From positions 1 to 64,000 of the forward strand of contig DATIYM010000004.1 in assembly GCA_035517615.1 (NCBI GenBank): 64,000 nucleotides of DNA, in the 5' to 3' direction. The notes beneath the pieces are model-generated. The model made no database searches. It saw nothing but the letters and a program-made list of their open reading frames with translations, and was not told where the DNA came from. Positions 54,923 to 61,899 of the stretch are shown one piece after another. Every line of letters starts with the position of its first letter. Position 1 is the stretch's first letter. The DNA comes from AG25 sp035517615. Lineage in GTDB: Bacteria; Gemmatimonadota; Gemmatimonadetes; Gemmatimonadales; GWC2-71-9. The position numbers and the translations under genes were made by a program.

Positions 54923-56181
54923 TGACCTCGTGGATCGCGCTGCTGCTCGGACTCGGGCTCGCGGGTACCGCCGCGAGCGTCGGCGCGGCGGCCGCGTCGG
55001 TGAGCCAGTTCGAGCTCACGCGCTGGGTGTCGTACCGGCTGCGCGGCATGGGTGCCGCGCGCCTGCTCGAGAACCCGGGCCGCGTCCTGGCGACCGCGAA
55101 TGCGCTCACGACACTGGGCGTGGTATGCGCGGCCGCCGCGGTCCCCGCGTTGCTCGCCCAGACCACGCCCACGTTTCTCGGCATTTTCATGCTCGCGGTG
55201 GGCGTGCCGGTGTTCGTGAGCGCGGCCTATCTGTTGCCCCGCGTCGTGGGTCGGCGCTGGGCCGAATCGATCGTCGCGCGGGCGGTTCCCTGGCTCGAGC
55301 GCGCGGCGCGGCCCCTCGCGCCGTTCATCCCACGGCGCGATCCGTCCGCGCGTACCACACTCGCGGCAGTGATCGCGGGCGCGGACACGGAAGCACTCGC
55401 GGCCGCCGATGAGATCGCCGTGGTTGGGGCGGTACTCACCTTTGCCGACCGTCCCGTGCGTGAGCTGATGACGCCGCGGACGGCAGTCGTCGCGCTTCCC
55501 GAAGGCATGCCCGCCGCCGAGGCGGCGCACGTCTATGCACAAGCCGGGTACAGCCGCTACCCCGTATATCGGGAATCATTGGACGAGGTCATTGGCGTCG
55601 CCCACGCGTTTGACGTCCTGCGCCTCGAACCCGAAGATCCAGTGCCGATCCAGCCGCTCCTGGCCGTGCCCGGGACGACGCGTTCGGCGGACCTGATGCG
55701 CGAAATGCAGCGCGGTCATGGCCACATGGCGGTCGTGCTCGACGAATTCGGAGGAACCGCTGGTGTGGTGACGCTCGAAGACCTGCTGAGAGATCTGGTG
55801 CGCGAGATCTTCGGTGATGAGGGAGCGAGCGACGTGACTCCGGGCGGCGCGCCGCCTCCCGGCGACGCCCGGGGGGTAGCAGCCGTCGTCGAGCTCGAGG
55901 GCAATGCTCCGGCTTCGCGGCTGACGGAGGCGTTCGGCCTTCCGATTGGCGCCCGAGGCATTCAGACGGTGGGCGGCCTCCTGGTGTCGGCCCTGGGCCG
56001 CATCCCCCGGATTGGCGAACGATTCTTGCTCCGAGGTCTCGAGTTCGACGTTCTCGCCGCGACGTCGACTCGCGTCGATCGCATCCTGGTACGCGCGGGG
56101 CCGAGTCGGACCATCACGCTCGATCGCGGCGCAGGGGGTGGGGAGCGGGGAGCGGCGTTCGGAGCCGAGGCGCTATCTTGA
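54919..56181 (+). CDS. CNNM/CorC-type CBS-domain membrane protein 2
   Basis: 420 residues; the ATG overlaps the stop of its paralogue. The DUF21 region is clearer here (LGLGLAGTAASVGAAAASVSQFELTRWV, NPGRVLATANALTTLGVVCAAAAVPALL, FLGIFMLAVGVPVFVSAAYLLPRVVGRRWA), followed by CBS (LMTPRTAVVALPEGMPAAEAAHVYAQAGYSRYPVYRE), CBS (HMAVVLDEFGGTAGVVTLEDLLRDLVREIFGDE) and CorC domains. The tandem order and shared motifs show an old duplication. Its stop overlaps the meaB TTG start. Confidence 0.88.
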   Translation: MMTSWIALLLGLGLAGTAASVGAAAASVSQFELTRWVSYRLRGMGAARLLENPGRVLATANALTTLGVVCAAAAVPALLAQTTPTFLGIFMLAVGVPVFVSAAYLLPRVVGRRWAESIVARAVPWLERAARPLAPFIPRRDPSARTTLAAVIAGADTEALAAADEIAVVGAVLTFADRPVRELMTPRTAVVALPEGMPAAEAAHVYAQAGYSRYPVYRESLDEVIGVAHAFDVLRLEPEDPVPIQPLLAVPGTTRSADLMREMQRGHGHMAVVLDEFGGTAGVVTLEDLLRDLVREIFGDEGASDVTPGGAPPPGDARGVAAVVELEGNAPASRLTEAFGLPIGARGIQTVGGLLVSALGRIPRIGERFLLRGLEFDVLAATSTRVDRILVRAGPSRTITLDRGAGGGERGAAFGAEALS

Positions 56182-57158
56182 GAGAAATCGCGGCCATTCT
56201 CGAAGGCTTTGAGCGGCGCGACCCCGCGGCGCTCGCCCGCGCCATCAGTTTGGTCGAAAATCAGCGCGCTGGCTTCGAGCAGTTGCTTGCGCGTGTCCTC
56301 GCCGCTCCCGGTCGCATCGAGACGCCGGCACGCCGAACCGGTTTGACCGGGCCCCCGGGGGCGGGAAAGAGCACGCTCACCGAGCGGCTGATCCGCCACT
56401 TTCGCGAGCGTGGTGAGTCGGTGGGGGTAATCGCCGTCGACCCGACCAGCCCGTTTACGGGTGGCGCGCTCTTGGGCGATCGCATTCGGATGGAGTCGCC
56501 GGAAGTCGACTCGGGCGTGTTCATCCGCTCGATGGCGACTCGGGGAGCGCACGGCGGTCTGGCGGTGACCACCGAAGAAGTCGCGCGGCTGCTCGAGGCG
56601 TTCGGGTTCGGGCAGGTGCTGATCGAAACGGTTGGGGTGGGGCAGACGGAGCTCGATGTGGCGGGAGCGGCCGACACCACGGTGCTCGTGCTCGTGCCCG
56701 AATCGGGGGATGCGGTGCAGACGCTGAAAGCGGGCGTGATGGAAATCGCCGATATCTACGTGCTCAACAAGAGCGACCGTCCGGGGGCAGACAAGCTGGG
56801 GCATGAAATCGAGATCATGGTGAGCATGCGCCGGGGAAGCCGTTCGGGTGCGTGGGAGCCACCGGTCGTGAAGACCGTCGCCACGACGGGCGACGGCATT
56901 GGCGAGCTGACCGCTGCCCTCGAGCGGCATCGTACGTATCTCGAACACAGCGGCGTGCTCCAAGCGCGGCGCAGGCAGCGTGTAGAGATGCTGACGCGGG
57001 CCGTGATCACGCGGACCTTGAAGCGCTGGGTGTGGGAAGCCGCGCGGGTGGATGAAGTCCTTGCCGAGCGGCTCGACGATGTGCTCGACGGGCGCCAGAG
57101 CCCGTACGAGCTCGCGCAGGCGGTGATCGAACAGGTGAAAAGCGGAGCCCTGGAGTGA
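56178..57158 (+). CDS. meaB: methylmalonyl-CoA mutase-associated GTPase
   Basis: 326 residues. G3E-family P-loop GTPase that chaperones cobalamin loading and protects the mutase. Seen: GLTGPPGAGKSTLTERL (P-loop 58-65), VIAVDPTSPFTGGALLGDRIRM, FIRSMATRGAHGGLA, ETVGVGQTELDVAGAADTTVLVLVPESGDAVQTLKAGVMEIADIYVLNKSDRPGAD, all classic for MeaB/ArgK. The TTG start overlaps the previous stop (TTGA). The mutase genes follow in the same operon. Confidence 0.95.
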   Translation: MREIAAILEGFERRDPAALARAISLVENQRAGFEQLLARVLAAPGRIETPARRTGLTGPPGAGKSTLTERLIRHFRERGESVGVIAVDPTSPFTGGALLGDRIRMESPEVDSGVFIRSMATRGAHGGLAVTTEEVARLLEAFGFGQVLIETVGVGQTELDVAGAADTTVLVLVPESGDAVQTLKAGVMEIADIYVLNKSDRPGADKLGHEIEIMVSMRRGSRSGAWEPPVVKTVATTGDGIGELTAALERHRTYLEHSGVLQARRRQRVEMLTRAVITRTLKRWVWEAARVDEVLAERLDDVLDGRQSPYELAQAVIEQVKSGALE

Positions 57159-58720
57159 GCGGGACCGACCGCAAGGCGCTGTACACCGACCGAGACCTCG
57201 CGGGATTCGACGCCGAGCGCCAGCTCGGCCGGCCCGGCGAGTTTCCGTTCACGCGCGGGATTCATCCCACGATGTACCGTGGCCGGCTCTGGACCATGCG
57301 ACAGTTCGCCGGGTTCGGCACGGCCACCGACACGAACCGTCGCTACAAATTCCTGCTCGCCCACGGACAGACCGGGCTCTCGGTCGCCTTCGACTTCCCC
57401 ACGCTGATGGGCTACGACTCGGATCACCCCCGCGCCGAGGGGGAGGTGGGCAAGTGCGGCGTCGCCATCGCCTCGCTCGCCGATATGGAGGATCTGTTTC
57501 ACGAGATCCCGCTCGACCGGGTGTCCACGTCGATGACCATCAACGGCCCCGCGGCGATGCTGTTCTGCTTTTACGTGGCCGCCGCGGAGCGGCAGGGCGT
57601 TCCGATCGCGAGGCTCCAGGGCACCGTGCAGAACGACATGTTGAAGGAGTACATGGCGCAGCATGCCTGGGTCTATCCGGTCGAGCCGGCGCTCAAGATC
57701 ATCGTCGACATGTTCGAGTGGTGTGCCGAGCACACGCCGCTGTGGAATACGATTTCGATCTCGGGCTATCACATCCGCGAAGCGGGCTCGACGGCGGCTC
57801 AGGAGCTGGCGTTCACGTTGGCCAACGGGTTCACGTACGTGGAGCGGGGGATCGCGCGCGGCCTCGACGTCGACGCATTCGCGCCCCGGCTGTCGTTTTT
57901 CTGGGACATTCACAACGATTTCTTCGAGGAAATCGCGAAGCTTCGCGCCGCGCGGCGCATCTGGGCGCGGCACATGCGCGAGCGCTACGGCGCGCGTGAT
58001 CCGCGCTCATGGAAGATGCGGTTCCATAGTCAGACCGCGGGCGTGACGCTCACGGCCCAACAGCCGCAGAACAACATCGTGCGCGTCGCCTATCAGGCGC
58101 TCGCCGCGGTGCTCGGCGGCACGCAGTCGCTCCACACCAATTCGCTCGACGAAACGCTGGCCCTGCCGACCGAACAGGCGGTGCAGCTGGCGCTGCGGAC
58201 GCAGCAGATCATCGCGCACGAGACCGGCGTGCCCGAGGTGATCGACCCGCTGGGCGGGTCGTACTACGTCGAAAGCCTGACCGATCAGCTCGAGCGCGAA
58301 GCCGAAGCGCTGTTCGCGGAGATCCAGTCCATTGGCGGGGTCGTGCGGGGGATCGAGAACGGCTGGTTTCAACGGCAGATCGCGCGTTCGGCCGAGGCAT
58401 TCCAGCAGGAGCTCGAGGCCGGCACGAAGGTGATCGTCGGGGTGAACGAGTTCGTGAGCCAGGGCGATCACCCAGTCGAGATTCTCAAGATCTCGAACGA
58501 CACCGAGCAGGAGCAGCAGCGCCGTCTGGCGCGCCTGCGCCAGCGCCGCGACAACACCCTCGTGGCGGCGCGCCTCGACACGCTGAAGCAAGCCGCGTTG
58601 CGCGAGGAGAACGTCATCGGTCCGATGCTCGACTGCGCCCGAGCGTACTGTACGCTATTTGAAATCCGGCACGCGCTCGAGGCCGTATACGGGGCCTATC
58701 GCGAGCCGGTGTTCTTCTAG
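57155..58720 (+). CDS. methylmalonyl-CoA mutase, large (catalytic) subunit
   Basis: 521 residues: the TIM barrel only, with the B12-binding domain encoded separately downstream. Seen: GEFPFTRGIHPTMYRGRLWTMRQFAGFGTATDTNRRYKFLL, GLSVAFDFPTLMGYDSDHP, STSMTINGPAAMLFCFY, QGTVQNDMLKEYMAQHAWVYP, ISISGYHIREAGSTAAQELAFTLANG, GGTQSLHTNSLDETLALPTE and VIDPLGGSYYVE. This is the split, archaeal-type mutase. It interconverts methylmalonyl-CoA and succinyl-CoA. The GTG start overlaps the meaB stop. Confidence 0.95.
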   Translation: MSGTDRKALYTDRDLAGFDAERQLGRPGEFPFTRGIHPTMYRGRLWTMRQFAGFGTATDTNRRYKFLLAHGQTGLSVAFDFPTLMGYDSDHPRAEGEVGKCGVAIASLADMEDLFHEIPLDRVSTSMTINGPAAMLFCFYVAAAERQGVPIARLQGTVQNDMLKEYMAQHAWVYPVEPALKIIVDMFEWCAEHTPLWNTISISGYHIREAGSTAAQELAFTLANGFTYVERGIARGLDVDAFAPRLSFFWDIHNDFFEEIAKLRAARRIWARHMRERYGARDPRSWKMRFHSQTAGVTLTAQQPQNNIVRVAYQALAAVLGGTQSLHTNSLDETLALPTEQAVQLALRTQQIIAHETGVPEVIDPLGGSYYVESLTDQLEREAEALFAEIQSIGGVVRGIENGWFQRQIARSAEAFQQELEAGTKVIVGVNEFVSQGDHPVEILKISNDTEQEQQRRLARLRQRRDNTLVAARLDTLKQAALREENVIGPMLDCARAYCTLFEIRHALEAVYGAYREPVFF

Positions 58721-58723
58721 CCC

Positions 58724-59839
58724 ATGACCGCACCCGCCGGCGTAACGTCCGAAGCAGCGGTGCACGATGCGGTGCAGCGGTTGGCGCAGATTCGCCCTGG
58801 CCCGCACCTGGTCGTCACGTGTTACCTGAAGCTCGAGCCGCGCGACCGCACCCGGGGCAAGTATCTCATCAAGATGAAAAACCGCGCGCGCGATGCGCTC
58901 GCCGCGCTCGACATCCAGCGGCTCGACCACGGCACGCGCGAGACGGTCGCGCGCGACTTGGAGCGCGTGCAGCACGCGATCGACGACCCCGCGCTCACGC
59001 GCGGTGCGCGTGGCGTGGCGATCTTCGCCTCGAGCCCGCTCGGGCTGTTCGAAGTGATTCCGCTGCCGCACGTGCACCGCTCGCGGCTCGCCATTCGTCC
59101 CGTGCCCCTGGTGCGCGAGCTGGTGGCGCTGGAAGAGGAGTTCGGCACGATTCTCGCGGTTGCCGCCGACCGCACCGGAGCCCGATTCTTCCAGGTCACG
59201 GCCTACGGCGTCACCGAGCTGCCCGGACTGTCGCTACCCGCCAGCCGGGCCGCCAGATTTCACGGCCCCAAGCAGACGATGCGGCGGGGCGGCCACCCGT
59301 CCGGCGCGATCGGCGAGTACCACTACCACCAGCGTATTCGCGAGGAGAAGCATCGGCTGTATGCCGCCGTCGCGGACCGCGTCTTCCGTCATCAAACCGA
59401 GCACCCCATCGCCGGCCTCGTGGTAGCCGGCGTGGGCGTGGACGCGGCGGGCTTGTTGCCCCACCTGCACACGTACCTGCATGACCTCGTGCTCGGCGCG
59501 GTGAAGATGAGCCCCAAGGGACTGTCCCCGGCAAAGATTCGCGATGCATCCCTGTTGCTCCGAGAGGAGCGGGAGCGGGCGTGGGAGCGAGCGCATGCCG
59601 AAGCGGTCACGCAGGGCCTCGGCACCGGATGGGCGATCAACGGCGTATCCGCCACGCTCGAAGCGCTGGAGCGCGGCCAGGTCCGCACCCTGCTCGTGGA
59701 CGGCCGAGGCGACGATCCCGGCCTCGACGATGCCATCGAGGATGGGTTCGCGCAGGGAGCCCAGGTGGACGTGCTCTACGACGAGCGCGCCCGTCGCGCC
59801 GTGGACGGACTGGCCGCACTGCTCCGGTTCCGGATTTGA
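58724..59839 (+). CDS. bacterial archaeo-eukaryotic release-factor (baeRF/Vms1-like) protein
   Basis: 371 residues. The order of segments matches the three eRF1-like domains: an N-terminal helical/strand part (LVVTCYLKLEPRDRTRGKYLIKMKNRARDAL), a middle domain with VAADRTGARFFQVTAYGVTELPGL and a loop rich in glycine (RRGGHPSGAIGEYHYHQRI), and a C-terminal L7Ae-like part (GWAINGVSATLEALERGQVRTLLVDGRGDDPG). Related proteins include Vms1/ANKZF1, which release peptides from stalled ribosomes. The catalytic GGQ of true release factors is absent. It is inserted between the two mutase subunit genes with only 3 bases before it. Confidence 0.75.
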   Translation: MTAPAGVTSEAAVHDAVQRLAQIRPGPHLVVTCYLKLEPRDRTRGKYLIKMKNRARDALAALDIQRLDHGTRETVARDLERVQHAIDDPALTRGARGVAIFASSPLGLFEVIPLPHVHRSRLAIRPVPLVRELVALEEEFGTILAVAADRTGARFFQVTAYGVTELPGLSLPASRAARFHGPKQTMRRGGHPSGAIGEYHYHQRIREEKHRLYAAVADRVFRHQTEHPIAGLVVAGVGVDAAGLLPHLHTYLHDLVLGAVKMSPKGLSPAKIRDASLLLREERERAWERAHAEAVTQGLGTGWAINGVSATLEALERGQVRTLLVDGRGDDPGLDDAIEDGFAQGAQVDVLYDERARRAVDGLAALLRFRI

Positions 59840-59877
59840 CGCCCACCCCCGCCGGTGAACGCACCGAGGGAGCGAGC

Positions 59878-60306
59878 GTGAAGCGCACGCCCCCCTCGGG
59901 AAAGCGGCCGGTTCGCGTGCTCGTCGCCAAACCGGGGCTCGACGGTCACGATCGCGGCGCCAAGGTGGTCGCGGCCGCGCTGCGCGATGCCGGGATGGAG
60001 GTGATTTACACCGGCCTCCACCAGACGCCGGAGCAGGTCGTGCAGGCGGCGATCCAGGAAGACGTCGATGTGGTGGGCCTGTCGATTCTCTCCGGCGCGC
60101 ACATGACGCTGTTTCCGCGAATCCGCCAGCTGCTCGACACGGGTGGCAGGCGGGAGGTGCTGCTCACCGGGGGCGGGATCATTCCGCCCGAGGATGTCGA
60201 GACGCTCGCGCATCAGGGCATCGGCAAGTTGTTCGGTCCGGGGACTCCCACAGGCGATCTCGTCAAATACATCCAGGATTGGGCGCGTGAGCATGTCTCG
60301 ACGTAG
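59878..60306 (+). CDS. methylmalonyl-CoA mutase, cobalamin-binding subunit
   Basis: 142 residues; GTG start with GGGAG 7 bases upstream. The B12 lower-ligand motif DGHDRG (His24), GLSILSGAH and LLTGGGIIPPEDVETL, GPGTPTGDLVKYI are the canonical D-x-H-x-x-G / S-x-L / GG signature. It supplies the cofactor domain to the separate large subunit. 38 bases follow the eRF1-like gene; the shared operon makes complex formation likely. Confidence 0.95.
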   Translation: MKRTPPSGKRPVRVLVAKPGLDGHDRGAKVVAAALRDAGMEVIYTGLHQTPEQVVQAAIQEDVDVVGLSILSGAHMTLFPRIRQLLDTGGRREVLLTGGGIIPPEDVETLAHQGIGKLFGPGTPTGDLVKYIQDWAREHVST

Positions 60307-60324
60307 TCGTCGCCCAACGCATTC

Positions 60325-61899
60325 TTGAACCGCCTCAGAACCCTCACCGCGCAATACCGCGATCTCGAGCAGCGGCTGGAGCAGGGGGGCGGCCCCGACC
60401 GCATCCGCCGCCAGCACGAGCAGGGAAAGCTCACCGCGCGCGAACGCATCGCGCGTCTACTCGACCAGGACGGGGGAGGGCAGTGGTTCGAAGTGGGGCT
60501 GCTCGTCGCGTACGATCAGTACGACGGCCAGGCGCCCGCGGCCGGCGTGGTCACGGGCGTGGGCGTGGTCAACGGACGACCGGTTGTCGTCGTGGCGAAC
60601 GACGCCACGGTGAAAGCGGGATCGTGGTGGCCTGAGACCATCAAGAAAATGCTGCGCGCGCAGGAGATCGCGATGCGCCAGCGGATTCCGATCGTCTATC
60701 TCGTGGATTCGGCGGGCGTGAATCTGCCATATCAAGGCGGGGTTTTTCCAGGCCAGTACGGCGCGGCACGAATCTTCTACTACAACTCCATCATGCGCCG
60801 GTTTCTCCACGTTCCGCAAATCGCCGCCGTGATGGGTCCGTGCATCGCGGGTGGCGCGTATCTCCCGGCCCTGTCCGACGTGATCTTCATGGTCGAAGGG
60901 ACATCATTCATGGGGCTCGGCGGACCGAACCTCGTGAAGGGCGCCACGGGACAGAGTGTCGATGCCGAGGCGCTCGGCGGTGCGCGCACCCACACGGCGG
61001 TGAGCGCCGTGGCCCACTATCGGGCAGCGAACGACGCCGAGTGTCTGGAACAGATCCGGGCATATCTCGGCAGACTGCCGCGCGAGAGCCATTCGCTCAG
61101 TGCGGAGCGTCGGACACGATCCAGCGCCGATACGCTGTACGATCTCCTGCCCGCCGATCACCGCATGAGTTATGACATGCGCGCCGTGCTCGATGCGCTG
61201 CTCGATGCCGGGACGTTCGCGGCGTTTCAAGCCGACGTAGGCCCGGAAATCATCTGCGGGCATGGCGCCATCCACGGGCACAGCGTCGCCGTGATCGCGA
61301 ATCATCGCGGCTTCATCAAGGGGACAAAGAACGAGCCGCCGCGCATCGGGGGCATCATCTACACGGAAAGCGCGGAGAAGACGGCGTACTTCATCGAGAC
61401 CGCAAATCGGGAACGGATCCCGCTGCTGTTCGTGCAGGACGTGTCCGGATTCATGGTGGGCCTCGAGGCCGAGCATTCGGGCATCATCCGCGCGGGCGCG
61501 GGGTTTGTGGAAGCGATGGCGACGGCCAGTGTCCCCAAGATCGTGCTGACCTTGAATCACGCTTCGGGTGCCGGCTACTACGCCATGGCCGGGCAGGGAT
61601 TCGATCCCGATTTCATCGTCTCGTGGCCCACGGGGCGCATGGGCGTGATGGAAGGAGAATCGGCCGTGCAGGCGGTATTCGGGGCGGAAGCCGGAGACCC
61701 CGATGTTCGCGACCGTGTCGCAGCCATGCGCGCGGACTACGAGCGGGAGCTCGATGCGAAATTCGCGGGGGCGCGCGGCTTCGTGGATGCGATCGTGGCT
61801 CCCGAGAACACGCGCGACGTGCTCGGCTTCCTGCTCGACATCACCGCGTCATTTCGCGGGCCGCATCTCGGTGCGTTCGTGCTTCCGCCGGAGTTATGA
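60325..61899 (+). CDS. acyl-CoA (propionyl/methylcrotonyl-type) carboxylase, carboxyltransferase subunit
   Basis: 524 residues from a TTG at 60325. Seen: HEQGKLTARERIARLLD, GVVTGVGVVNGRPVVVVANDATVKAGSWWPETIKKMLRAQEIAM, YLVDSAGVNLPYQ, MGPCIAGGAYLPALSDVIFMV, VIANHRGFIKGT, VQDVSGFMVGLEAEHSGIIR and GAGYYAMAGQGFDPDFIVSWPTGRMGVME. The WWPETIKK and GVNLPYQ features are closer to methylcrotonyl-/geranyl-CoA carboxylase beta than to propionyl-CoA carboxylase, although the context (mutase, meaB) suggests propionyl-CoA. No biotin subunit is in view. It overlaps the protease start (ATGA). Confidence 0.9.
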   Translation: MNRLRTLTAQYRDLEQRLEQGGGPDRIRRQHEQGKLTARERIARLLDQDGGGQWFEVGLLVAYDQYDGQAPAAGVVTGVGVVNGRPVVVVANDATVKAGSWWPETIKKMLRAQEIAMRQRIPIVYLVDSAGVNLPYQGGVFPGQYGAARIFYYNSIMRRFLHVPQIAAVMGPCIAGGAYLPALSDVIFMVEGTSFMGLGGPNLVKGATGQSVDAEALGGARTHTAVSAVAHYRAANDAECLEQIRAYLGRLPRESHSLSAERRTRSSADTLYDLLPADHRMSYDMRAVLDALLDAGTFAAFQADVGPEIICGHGAIHGHSVAVIANHRGFIKGTKNEPPRIGGIIYTESAEKTAYFIETANRERIPLLFVQDVSGFMVGLEAEHSGIIRAGAGFVEAMATASVPKIVLTLNHASGAGYYAMAGQGFDPDFIVSWPTGRMGVMEGESAVQAVFGAEAGDPDVRDRVAAMRADYERELDAKFAGARGFVDAIVAPENTRDVLGFLLDITASFRGPHLGAFVLPPEL

